The notes under the pieces were generated by a model, which did not search any database, was not told the DNA's origin, and worked only from the letters and a program-made list of their open reading frames with translations. The translations under genes were made by a program, and so were the position numbers. From Actinomycetes bacterium (GTDB taxonomy: Bacteria > Actinomycetota > Actinomycetes > Nanopelagicales > Nanopelagicaceae), in NCBI GenBank assembly GCA_025354785.1, contig JANXME010000184.1, positions 1 to 46,540 on the forward strand: 46,540 nucleotides of DNA. Reading direction: 5' to 3'. The stretch's first letter is position 1. Each line of letters starts with the position of its first letter. Positions 14,778 to 23,576 of the stretch are shown here, piece after piece.

Positions 14778-16840
14778 TGGCAAACGAGCACGAAGAACTG
14801 GCCAAAACTCTAAAAGAGATAGTTGATAGTCTTAAGAATGTTAGCCAATACGCCAAGGATCTATCTAGTGCAGTCGCCGCAGCCAATCGGCCAATGCAGC
14901 AGATGAATGATTATGCCAAGGCTATAAATGAAAATATGGAGAATGCGGTCAAGTCTGAAACAGAGTCGGTAAATCAACTTGAAGCTGCCAAGACGCGTTT
15001 AATCGACCAAAAAACTGAGACTGAAGCATTACGTGCAGCATTTATTGCTGTACAAGTAGAGCAGGGTAAGGTCTGGACCGAGGAAACTAAATCTGGTAAA
15101 GCAAGAAATGAAGCCTTAAAGGACACGGCGACTCTTTGGGAAAAAATTAAAAGAAATATTACTGAGGCACACACAGCTGACGAAGCAGGACGTGTCAAAT
15201 CGTATACTTTTGGTACTCATAGCAACACAACGGCTCAGGCATTAACTGGAGCTCAAAATGTGGCCGGTGGACTATCTACAATTGTTAGCTCAATTAGCTC
15301 ATTGATGCCAGTTGCTGGAGGTCTTGGTGGTCTTTTGGGTATGATGATGTATGGTAAAATGAAAGAGGCAGAATTTAATGCTCTTGGTCAGGTCGCCGCT
15401 CAGCAATTTGATCAGGTTGGTGGATATACAGATGCTTTTGCAGGACGCCTAACCGGACTTACTCGTAGATTATCGGTTGCAGGCATAGCCGCTAAAGAGG
15501 ATATTGCTAAGGTTACGAGCGCAATGGTTGAAACCGGCCTGACTGCTAAAGACGCTGAGACTAAAATTCATGGGTTTACATCGGTCGCTGGCAATGACTT
15601 CTTGGCATTGACTTTATCGATGGACAAAGCGTTTGAAATGGCTGCCGGGACCGCCGCGAAATTCGGTGGCACATTGGTACGTGATTTTAATATGTCAACC
15701 GAGAGAGCCGCTGAAAATCTCGTGTTAATGGCGAAAGCGGCCCAGGATACTGGCGCCAATGTTGCTGTTTTCATGCAACAAACCATGGAAGCATCAAGTG
15801 CGTTGCGTTTATTGAATGCTAATCAAGAAGCGGTATTTAACACCCAAGCACGTGCCTCTAAGGCATATCAAAAGGGCGGCATCTTTGGTAGTTCATCAGC
15901 GGCAAATGAATATGCCGCTAAAGGCACTGGCGAGTTAACGGGAGCAATTGGCGGCGGCATGAACGAGGGCGTAAGAGCCATAATCGCTCAACGCATGTTT
16001 GGCGGCGATGCACTAGATGCCCTATATAAACTGCAAAGCCCTGTTGCGCGTGGTGGGAAAGAATTAGATGTAAACAATTTTATGCAAGAGATGGGCAAAA
16101 TCATGAAAGATGCCGGTGTTCGCGGACAGGGTGCGCAATATAAATTTGCAGAGAGTGTATTTGGTATTGGTACAGCCGGCGTTGATGCCTTCATGAAGGC
16201 GATTGCAGAAACTGAGCAGCCGGGTGGTATGACAGACGAAACTAAAGCTAAAATATCTAAGGGGCTCTCAGGTGAAGGCAGTAAAATGAGTATGCTCATG
16301 AGAATAGTTGAAACCATAAAGGATGCTGTGGCCAACACTATGGTTGGTTTGCTCGGCATGGTTGTCAATGGCCTAAAGTTAGTATATCATGGACTCATGG
16401 CTGGATTTTATGATCTAAAATCGTCAAAAATATTCGGTGGCGGGGAATATGAAGCAGATCTAGCCAAGCGTCATCGCTCTAAAATGTCAGAAGCGGAGAC
16501 TGGTGCTGGTAAAAGCTTTGATCTTGCTACTGCCGGATTTAATGAAGGGTCTGGCGCATTTAAGGAGGCACTATCTGCACTAGGTGGCGGCGGTTGGGCG
16601 CTCGCAGATTCTAAAGAAGACAAGGCAAGGTGGGCCGCAGAAACGACAGCAAGAGCGAAGATGAGCACCACAGAAAAGGCTGTAGATGCCTTAGATACTA
16701 TTGTTACTGTCACTAACCCTGCTGCCTTAGCGGCGGCAGCTTTAACGCAAGCCGCCAAAGCGTTAATTAAGTTAGGTCAACACGAAGATGATAAATCAGA
16801 TTCAGACAAAAACTATAGTGGCACCGAGAAGGTGAAATAA
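14777..16840 (+). CDS. Tape measure protein (687 aa)
   Basis: This is the long helical protein directly after the chaperone pair, the standard tape measure location. Residues 1-130 form a heptad-rich coiled-coil (LAKTLKEIVDSLKNVSQYAK...). A hydrophobic Gly-rich segment lies at about 160-193 (GGLSTIVSSISSLMPVAGGL onwards) and another at about 505-550 (VANTMVGLLGMVVNGLKL). The C-terminus is Ala-rich and then charged. The tape measure fills the tube lumen, sets tail length and is ejected with the DNA. By the rule of about 1.5 angstrom per residue, 687 residues suggest a tail near 100 nm. The start is coupled to the preceding stop, and the stop overlaps the next ATG (TAATGG). Confidence 0.87.
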   Translation: MANEHEELAKTLKEIVDSLKNVSQYAKDLSSAVAAANRPMQQMNDYAKAINENMENAVKSETESVNQLEAAKTRLIDQKTETEALRAAFIAVQVEQGKVWTEETKSGKARNEALKDTATLWEKIKRNITEAHTADEAGRVKSYTFGTHSNTTAQALTGAQNVAGGLSTIVSSISSLMPVAGGLGGLLGMMMYGKMKEAEFNALGQVAAQQFDQVGGYTDAFAGRLTGLTRRLSVAGIAAKEDIAKVTSAMVETGLTAKDAETKIHGFTSVAGNDFLALTLSMDKAFEMAAGTAAKFGGTLVRDFNMSTERAAENLVLMAKAAQDTGANVAVFMQQTMEASSALRLLNANQEAVFNTQARASKAYQKGGIFGSSSAANEYAAKGTGELTGAIGGGMNEGVRAIIAQRMFGGDALDALYKLQSPVARGGKELDVNNFMQEMGKIMKDAGVRGQGAQYKFAESVFGIGTAGVDAFMKAIAETEQPGGMTDETKAKISKGLSGEGSKMSMLMRIVETIKDAVANTMVGLLGMVVNGLKLVYHGLMAGFYDLKSSKIFGGGEYEADLAKRHRSKMSEAETGAGKSFDLATAGFNEGSGAFKEALSALGGGGWALADSKEDKARWAAETTARAKMSTTEKAVDALDTIVTVTNPAALAAAALTQAAKALIKLGQHEDDKSDSDKNYSGTEKVK

Positions 16841-17658
16841 TGGCTATACCAACAGCAGCACAGTTTTTGGAGCGAATAGTAACTCCAACAATCTCCGGTA
16901 ACGGCCTTACACGTCGCATTCCATTTACGTTCACATCTACTGCTAGATTAATCCAATCTGGAAAATTGGCAACGCTCGGCAATGATTTTGCCGCAGCCCA
17001 GGCGCAAACAGATCAAGATAATGTATTAAAAACAATCGAGGAAGAGACTAGGCCAATTAGTACCACCTTTACAGCCGGCAAGGATTTACTATCTTCTATT
17101 CTTCCAACACAAGGTGTTTCGCCAGTAATTTCGATGGCCGTAAATCCGCATAGTGTTAAATGGACCCAACCTAAACGTTTTTCAAAGCGTGACACCATGG
17201 CTGGTTCGGTGTTTTTTCATTTCACAAACACCGCCGATCAAAACAATGATATCCTAGTATGTACATTTAGCGGACGCACAGGAAACATTAATACACATGT
17301 TAATCCGGTTGCGGCGTTGGACATTGGATCAAATCAAAAGTTACGTATCTGGCATGATCTATATCATCTCTCACGGGAAGGTTTACTACTAAATAAAGCA
17401 AATACTGGTGCAACAGTTCCAAAGGGCCTACGGAACGAATTTTTCATAGCTTATCGAACAACGTTAATGCCAGTACCGATCACATTAATTGGATTCTTTA
17501 ATTCTGCACTGGAATTTACAGAGGACGCATCTGATCCATTTAATCGCATGTATTCATTTTCATTTACAGTCACAGACACCAGCCCCAAACTAGATGACTT
17601 AGCAGGTCAGCTAAGTTCTACACTTGTTGCCCAAAATATTGTGAGCACCTTCTTATAA
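16840..17658 (+). CDS. Baseplate protein following tape measure (272 aa)
   Basis: The gene follows the tape measure with a one-base overlap and is coupled in the same way to the next gene. The middle of the protein (VISMAVNPHSVKWTQPKRFS...) and the later GFFNSALEFTEDASDPFNRM...YSFSFTVTDT resemble the beta-rich hub-linking proteins that precede the hub in many myoviruses, where they join tube end and baseplate. No LysM or lytic motif is obvious. A role as tube initiator or distal baseplate ring is inferred from position and from the NPxSVKW-type segment; exact family uncertain. Confidence 0.7.
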   Translation: MAIPTAAQFLERIVTPTISGNGLTRRIPFTFTSTARLIQSGKLATLGNDFAAAQAQTDQDNVLKTIEEETRPISTTFTAGKDLLSSILPTQGVSPVISMAVNPHSVKWTQPKRFSKRDTMAGSVFFHFTNTADQNNDILVCTFSGRTGNINTHVNPVAALDIGSNQKLRIWHDLYHLSREGLLLNKANTGATVPKGLRNEFFIAYRTTLMPVPITLIGFFNSALEFTEDASDPFNRMYSFSFTVTDTSPKLDDLAGQLSSTLVAQNIVSTFL

Positions 17659-19829
17659 TGTCAGACACAACCAAAGAACAGGCGCGCTATGCATACCCAC
17701 GCTATAAGGTATTTATATTTGGCGTTGAAGTGACAGATGACACAATTGGTATAACCATGAATGAGCATGATGGCGGAGCTCCAAACACCTGTCAGATAAC
17801 ATTGCTCAATGAATTTGATAAATATATTATAACAACAGATGATATGGCCGCCATATCTAAAATACCTGGTGGAATACTTAATATTCCATGGATGAAGGGC
17901 GCTCAATCTAACGGCCAAGGACCAATTAATACAGCTGACAAAAATTCGACCACCCCCACCATTACGTCGCCGCGTAAGGCTGCAATTTTGCAGACCAAGA
18001 ATGTGGTAACTCAGAACGTATCTATAAGTGCTCGTAGTGGACCCACTGGTACGCCAATATCAGACACGAATTCGACAAACTATTATGGCACATCTATCAA
18101 GAGATATCCGATGGCAGATGGAGCCCCTATATTCAATTCGATGGATCCAGTGCGCGTCGCAATGCGTGACCCATTTGATCCAAGTAGGTGGTACTGGCAT
18201 TTTAGCGGTTTTGTCTCCGACATGGTTGATAACACCAACGAAAACAACGTAAAGACATTAACAATTGTTGTCGAGGATCCCACCAAATTATTTAGATACA
18301 CACGTGTGTTCTTAAATCCAGGCATCATTGATGCACAGGCAGCCATCACCCAAGAAGATCTACGTGCGCAAACATTTTTTGCGAATTTCTTACGCGGACT
18401 TACTTTACCGGAGATGTTTTTTACGCTATTCTTCGGCCCAGATAAAGCTGGGACTGAAAAAATTTTACAAAAGAATGTGTCGGCATCTGGTGAATCAAAT
18501 TTGTCAACTAAGTTGCGTGGCATCGGACACTTCGCGCTAGATTCGTCATCTTATTTTCTTTTTGGTCCAGACGCGGAAACTGTTAAAGAAGGTGATGATA
18601 ATGCCGAATCTGGTCTTATCGATATAAAGCCGCCAGTGAATCTTGGCAATGATCTACAGATCTGGCAATCATTGATTGACCATGAAGTACAGCCATCAGA
18701 TTTATATACGATGGCAACAGAGGCGGATCGAGCTAGCAGTAACAATACGATCTTAGATCGCGGTGACTACATAACATCTAATGGCGGCAAACTTGACATT
18801 GAGGGTGTTATTGACTGGATAGGCACACATCCGCAAGATTATCTAGTGGATGGCGGTCGACTGATGATGCTGATTCCCAATAGTCTTGGAGCAGACAATC
18901 GTAAAATTGTGGTTGAAGATATTATTCAATCATATGCCATGAATAGCGAATGGCACTCAGCTGGCGAAATTATGCAGGAAACTGTAGATAGAATCCAGTT
19001 TATAATGTATGCCACACCCAAAGGTGATGTTGTAATTGAGCCTCCATTGTATGATTTTAATCCAAATGATTTCGGAATTGCTCAGATGTCGGCGGATAAA
19101 TTGATTGACACATTGCCTAAATCGAAACCGGGCACGTCAAATGCTTCGACCGAATTAATAGCTGGCGAACGTATGTTTAGAGGTAATCCTCGTGGACCAT
19201 ATGGAACTAATTATGTAATACGAACGCGTGACACATATAATTGGGAATCAGCGTTCGTAGACGAAAAGGTGTATACCATGGCCATATGCCCACATTCAAT
19301 CGTGCAACAGTGGGAGAGCGTGGGCAATACATCAATTATTGGCGACTTGGCCGTCGTGAAGCTTCTAGATTTAATACCACTATACGGAGTACGTCCTGTA
19401 CCTATTGAGCCGCGAGGATTTCTTAATTCACGTGAGGGTGCGACATTGTTTGCCAGTATAACATTAAACAAACTTAATGCAGATTCACATACATGTAATA
19501 TATCGCATGTACCGAATATTGCGCTATGGATAAATCGTCCGTTGTACGTTGAGGGCAGAAATTTCATAGGCACAACCAAACAATTAACACAGACAATAAC
19601 TTGGGGTGCCAGCGGCGACATGTCGACCACTACTGATTTGTATGCGGTGCGCACCTGGAATGGTCAGGTCGCAAAAAATAATCCGACAGAACCTATATTT
19701 ACAACCATAGGTGGTCAAGGGTCTAAACCTCTAGACTATTCCATATTATGGAAGAAGGCTGTTGTACCTGCAAAAGATAAGGGTGATGTTGCACGTAATA
19801 GTGATTTGTTGACGCCATTTACATTTTAA
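17658..19829 (+). CDS. Baseplate hub protein (723 aa)
   Basis: The N-terminus reads YPRYKVFIFGVEVTDDTIGI followed by APNTCQITLLNEFD, the pattern of hub proteins (P2 gpD / T4 gp27 type) that begin with a beta-barrel describing a coordinate frame. At about residues 170-210 there is MDPVRVAMRDPFDPSRWYWH then FSGFVSDMVD, typical of the hub barrel. The C-terminal part (HTCNISHVPNIALWINRPLY, then TQTITWGASGDMSTTTDLYA) is also barrel-like. The hub is the trimeric centre of the baseplate that holds the spike encoded next. At 723 aa it is longer than most, with an insertion around residues 230-420. Start overlaps the previous stop. Confidence 0.75.
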   Translation: MSDTTKEQARYAYPRYKVFIFGVEVTDDTIGITMNEHDGGAPNTCQITLLNEFDKYIITTDDMAAISKIPGGILNIPWMKGAQSNGQGPINTADKNSTTPTITSPRKAAILQTKNVVTQNVSISARSGPTGTPISDTNSTNYYGTSIKRYPMADGAPIFNSMDPVRVAMRDPFDPSRWYWHFSGFVSDMVDNTNENNVKTLTIVVEDPTKLFRYTRVFLNPGIIDAQAAITQEDLRAQTFFANFLRGLTLPEMFFTLFFGPDKAGTEKILQKNVSASGESNLSTKLRGIGHFALDSSSYFLFGPDAETVKEGDDNAESGLIDIKPPVNLGNDLQIWQSLIDHEVQPSDLYTMATEADRASSNNTILDRGDYITSNGGKLDIEGVIDWIGTHPQDYLVDGGRLMMLIPNSLGADNRKIVVEDIIQSYAMNSEWHSAGEIMQETVDRIQFIMYATPKGDVVIEPPLYDFNPNDFGIAQMSADKLIDTLPKSKPGTSNASTELIAGERMFRGNPRGPYGTNYVIRTRDTYNWESAFVDEKVYTMAICPHSIVQQWESVGNTSIIGDLAVVKLLDLIPLYGVRPVPIEPRGFLNSREGATLFASITLNKLNADSHTCNISHVPNIALWINRPLYVEGRNFIGTTKQLTQTITWGASGDMSTTTDLYAVRTWNGQVAKNNPTEPIFTTIGGQGSKPLDYSILWKKAVVPAKDKGDVARNSDLLTPFTF

Positions 19830-19837
19830 GAGTACAC

Positions 19838-21214
19838 ATGCCACACTATGGAAGACGAAATAACCCAACTGAACATAACATTGGCGATGTTATTGGTCAA
19901 AGACATGTTCTTGACCGAACAATTCGCGCGCAAGTACGTTCAGTAGACGCTGAAAACGGTGTCGTTATACTTATCTATGAAAATATGCCAGGCGGGGGTA
20001 AATATACAACCATTCAGCCGCTTTGGATGTCTTTCCCAGATACCAAGATAGGTAATCCTGCATGGGGTCGTTTCATACCTCAAGAAGGTGATCTGGTTCG
20101 TGTCTCGTTTGACTACGATGATCGTCCCGTTATTGTTGGTCATGATATTGCTGCCGAGTCGGCTAAAGTAGCTGACGGTCTTTCCGGTTGGCCTGCCATC
20201 AATGACCAATATAAAGTGTCAAAGGGGTCCAATGCTCCAAAATCCAAAGCGAAATTTGCCCAATTTATTCCACTTAAGCCGGGCGAGTATGATTTTATGT
20301 CTTCAGGTGGTGCATACATATATGGCAACAATCAAGGTCGCTTGTATATGGCTGGTGGCAATGTCTCCGTTACGTTAATTAAAAATGATTTAAGAATTGC
20401 TCAACGCGCACAACTGTTGTCACATTCCGCTGATCATTGTGAGTATCGGCTTGGGCAGGTACGTAGAACCGACGCATCTTCGCAACTTGATAAGACAATC
20501 TCAGCGGATTCAAACGGCGTGTATAAAGAGTTCTCAGTCGTTTTACGCAAGACCATTGATGCACAAACTAGCATGGATGTCTCAACATTTAAAATTGGAA
20601 ATGTTGTAGCGGAAGATGGTAGTGTTATTGGTCCAACGAATCCATATAGATTTTTATATCAATCATTCGGAAGTTCCGGTTCGGAAGTTTGTAAGATGGC
20701 AATTGACAATCTTGGCAATTGGGATGTTCTCGCATCAAGTGATGCAACAATCGGCGTCACTTTTGATTTTAGCAGCGGTGATTGGACTACCAAATTTAAG
20801 ACCGCAACTCATACCAATTCGTCTAAGACGTCAATTGATTCTCCAGATATAAATTTAGGCGCAGTTGATGCACCAGAAAAGTTAATCTTGGGTAATACGT
20901 ATGGTAATGCTGAAAAAGATTATGTGTCTGACATGGCCACTCAGAACCAAAATGCGGTAACATCAACAGGCAACATAGCTAGCGCATTGCAAACATTCGC
21001 AATATCGGTCAGTGCGGCTACCGCACCAGCTGTCTCTTTACCAACGTTGATAGCGGCTATGAAAGGCATAGGTGTAGCCGCAACAGCGCTCCAAGTTGCT
21101 GTTGCTGCCGAAATACCTAATGACTCTCAAATATCATCACAGATTAGTCAGGTGGCGTCCACTTTCACTGATGCATATGATACATATTTATCTAAGATAA
21201 GTAAGACGAAATAA
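19838..21214 (+). CDS. Central spike protein with OB-fold (458 aa)
   Basis: Residues about 15-105 form an OB-fold-like domain: IGQRHVLDRTIRAQVRSVDA, then PQEGDLVRVSFDYDDRPVIV, matching gpV/gp5 N-terminal domains that plug into the hub. From about 150 to 340 the sequence is strand-rich (GEYDFMSSGGAYIYGNNQGR) and fits a beta-helical or Ig-like spike stalk. The last about 100 residues are Ala/Ser-rich and helical. Position directly after the hub supports the call. I see no lysozyme domain as in T4 gp5, so the wall hydrolase activity must come from elsewhere. The long helical C-terminus is not typical of simple spikes. Confidence 0.75.
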   Translation: MPHYGRRNNPTEHNIGDVIGQRHVLDRTIRAQVRSVDAENGVVILIYENMPGGGKYTTIQPLWMSFPDTKIGNPAWGRFIPQEGDLVRVSFDYDDRPVIVGHDIAAESAKVADGLSGWPAINDQYKVSKGSNAPKSKAKFAQFIPLKPGEYDFMSSGGAYIYGNNQGRLYMAGGNVSVTLIKNDLRIAQRAQLLSHSADHCEYRLGQVRRTDASSQLDKTISADSNGVYKEFSVVLRKTIDAQTSMDVSTFKIGNVVAEDGSVIGPTNPYRFLYQSFGSSGSEVCKMAIDNLGNWDVLASSDATIGVTFDFSSGDWTTKFKTATHTNSSKTSIDSPDINLGAVDAPEKLILGNTYGNAEKDYVSDMATQNQNAVTSTGNIASALQTFAISVSAATAPAVSLPTLIAAMKGIGVAATALQVAVAAEIPNDSQISSQISQVASTFTDAYDTYLSKISKTK

Positions 21215-21224
21215 TGGAGATAGT

Positions 21225-21674
21225 ATGGCTTGTGGAATAGTTTGCGCTAAAGTGGTGTTCGCTCAGGTGCCCCCAGAAGCTTTGAAGGCAATTAAAGACG
21301 TGTGCGCAATTGCCAAACAATCATTGGCCACCCTCAAAATTGCCAAACAGGCCATGTCTATAAACATGGATGTTTCATTAATACCGCTCCAGGCCAAGAA
21401 GCAAATCTTGGAGGCGGTCATATCTACTGTCAGAGACAAGACACACGTAATTCCTGGAGAGCTCGTTTTACAATGCCCTCAGGTAGGTGCGATCAACACC
21501 CTACTCGAATCCTCTCTTATTGGAGCAATTGAGGGGGTGTCAAATATGATATTTGATATAGATCGTCTCGAATCCCTCAAGTTGGCGGTATCTGCTGACA
21601 TAGAGCAGATAGATGTGGCGGTGGATTTTTTTACTGAGATAGTAGATTGTATTGAGGAAGTCTTAAATAGTTAG
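21225..21674 (+). CDS. Unknown helical baseplate-region protein (149 aa)
   Basis: The sequence is mostly amphipathic helix, with no membrane segment: PEALKAIKDVCAIAKQSLAT near the start and ADIEQIDVAVDFFTEIVDCI near the end. The short N-terminus (MACGIVCAKVVFAQVPP) is mildly hydrophobic and ends in an A-Q-like site, but it is too short and uncharged to call a leader. AATGGAGATAGT before the ATG supplies the Shine-Dalgarno GGAG. It lies between spike and gp25-like wedge, so it may be a small baseplate or spike-chaperone component. No family recognised. Confidence 0.7.
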   Translation: MACGIVCAKVVFAQVPPEALKAIKDVCAIAKQSLATLKIAKQAMSINMDVSLIPLQAKKQILEAVISTVRDKTHVIPGELVLQCPQVGAINTLLESSLIGAIEGVSNMIFDIDRLESLKLAVSADIEQIDVAVDFFTEIVDCIEEVLNS

Positions 21675-21735
21675 TAGATATATCTTCAATTGCAATCTAA
21701 GATAACTATTAAGTTACCCTAAGTTGGAGTGAATA

Positions 21736-22155
21736 GTGGCCCAAACATTTAAGATAGTTGACGGCGATTGGGTTGCAAATCCGGCCACGGGTAGGCCGGG
21801 ACTTATTTCTGGCTCCGCCAAGCTTAAACAAGATATAAGTGAGTTTTTTACAATACAAGTTTTACCAAATGGATTCGGGTCAGGTCTTGAACAATTAGTT
21901 GGGGTAGTTGAAGTTAGTCCAGACATATTTACATCAATTACCGACAAGCAGATTAGAGAGGGGTTGAGCGTATTTGTCGGCCTAATACGATCTAATTCAA
22001 CCATACCGAGGACTGCTGGTGAACGCATAGTCGGAATGTCAAATCTATTGGTATCTGCGGACCCGACCAATCCAACCACTTTCATATTTAGTGTAAATAT
22101 AATTACTGAGAATGGCTTGTCCACTCAACATGTAAATTCAATTTCAGTGTCCTAA
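21736..22155 (+). CDS. Baseplate wedge protein, gp25-like (139 aa)
   Basis: I place the start at GTG 21736, with GGAG at 21726-21729. The sequence FKIVDGDWVANPATGRPGLI then SGSAKLKQDISEFF fits the gp25/gpW family, whose members begin with a short strand and then a helix carrying the lysine-rich SG-x-x-K-L-x-Q-D-I pattern. Gp25-like proteins join the sheath to the inner baseplate wedge and probably trigger sheath contraction. The neighbouring gene encodes baseplate J (gp6-like), its usual partner. A 61-bp gap without other features separates it from the preceding gene. Confidence 0.85.
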   Translation: MAQTFKIVDGDWVANPATGRPGLISGSAKLKQDISEFFTIQVLPNGFGSGLEQLVGVVEVSPDIFTSITDKQIREGLSVFVGLIRSNSTIPRTAGERIVGMSNLLVSADPTNPTTFIFSVNIITENGLSTQHVNSISVS

Positions 22156-22163
22156 GGCGAATT

Positions 22164-23576
22164 ATGACCATCTCACGTAAAACAGCTGACGAATACGCTC
22201 AAGAGATCAAAGATGCTATTAATTCGCGTAATGGCAGCTATGATACAGAGATAGGGCCAATTCCTGATTTAGCGATTGTGCCAATGTCTAGCGTATTTGA
22301 GTTGCAGAATGAACGTATTAGATCAGTTCAACAGCTACTATCTTTAATTAATGATGGTTCATTTTCCGACGCTGACTTAGATGATTTTATATTTAACGAA
22401 CAATTGATTCGCTTGCCGGGGGCGAAAGCGCAGGTCACTTTAACTTTTTCAAGAGCCACAGTGCCGACATCGAATATAACAATTAAAGCCAACTATCCAG
22501 TTGGCACACTGCCAGATGAAGATACTGGTCAAGCATTTACGTTTTTGACTTTAACTAACACCACGCTTGTCGCAGCCAATGCACCTGCATATTTTAACAA
22601 CACCAGTCAACGTTATGAGTTAAATGTCGCTGCCGAGGGTCTTGTCGGATCTCAATCTAGCAATGTGGGTCAGAATCGTATTACACGTCCTTTGCGCCCA
22701 TTGGTTGGATTTGATAGTGTCACCAATCAGACGGTTGCCACCGGAGGTCGTGATCTTGAGACGAATGCTGAAGCCATAGATAGGTATTTCTTATCCTTAA
22801 TGGGTACATCGCCAGATGTAGTTAATGGAATAAATAAAATTGTTCGCGACATCTTTACATCTGTCGTTGATTCTAATGTTGTTTTCGGAAACAATCCTCT
22901 TAACGTGAGATCTGCTGACGATGGCGGGGCCGTTGATGTGTATATCATAGGCAACACACCCTCTGCAGCCATAGACACAATTGTGTTTCCAGGTGTTGAT
23001 CAAGTTATACCGCTTTTACATCAGCCAGTAAATAGCATTATTTCAGCTGGCTCGTTTATACAGGGCGTTGACTACGTCCTAGTTAAAGATATTAGTGGTA
23101 ATAAAGGTAGTATACGCGCTGCAGATGGTATTAAATGGTTGCCGGGTGCAGCCGCACCAGTTGTTGGTGCGGTCGTCATTGTCACATATACCTATAATGT
23201 ATTGGTACAGGTTTTGCAAGACGGATTCACAACTGATGATAAAAATGCTCCAGGTCGAGACATTTTATTTAAAGTAGCAGATCAAATTGATATTACGTTG
23301 GCTGCGAATATTAAGATTCGTCCTGGATTTGATGTACAGACGGTAGTTAATGCGTGTAGTAATGCCATTTTGAGCTTGATCAATAGCGATCTATTAGGCG
23401 CATCTGTTGAAGCGTCTGACATTCAAGCAGTTGTGAGAAGTTTTAGTAGTGTAGATAATTTCGTCATAACCAATTTGGCCAAGGTCGGTTTCACTGGGTT
23501 GGTTGATATTCCCATTGGACCCAATGAATATCCAAGAATAGCTACACCTGATCTGATTCTAACCCCGGTGTCATAA
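22164..23576 (+). CDS. Baseplate J-like wedge protein (gp6-like, 470 aa)
   Basis: The N-terminus has DEYAQEIKDAINSRNGSYDT then IPDLAIVPMSSVFELQNERI at about residues 8-50, and ADLDDFIFNEQLIRLPGAKA at about 73-92, typical of the baseplate J family. The middle holds GFDSVTNQTVATGGRDLETN, then AIDRYFLSLMGTSPDVVNGI, corresponding to the G-G-x-D-x-E-x-xEaxR motif. These proteins form the inner wedge ring that dimerises around the hub. The length is slightly above the P2 gpJ range and nearer to large-phage members. The stop overlaps the next start by one base (TAATGG). Confidence 0.87.
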   Translation: MTISRKTADEYAQEIKDAINSRNGSYDTEIGPIPDLAIVPMSSVFELQNERIRSVQQLLSLINDGSFSDADLDDFIFNEQLIRLPGAKAQVTLTFSRATVPTSNITIKANYPVGTLPDEDTGQAFTFLTLTNTTLVAANAPAYFNNTSQRYELNVAAEGLVGSQSSNVGQNRITRPLRPLVGFDSVTNQTVATGGRDLETNAEAIDRYFLSLMGTSPDVVNGINKIVRDIFTSVVDSNVVFGNNPLNVRSADDGGAVDVYIIGNTPSAAIDTIVFPGVDQVIPLLHQPVNSIISAGSFIQGVDYVLVKDISGNKGSIRAADGIKWLPGAAAPVVGAVVIVTYTYNVLVQVLQDGFTTDDKNAPGRDILFKVADQIDITLAANIKIRPGFDVQTVVNACSNAILSLINSDLLGASVEASDIQAVVRSFSSVDNFVITNLAKVGFTGLVDIPIGPNEYPRIATPDLILTPVS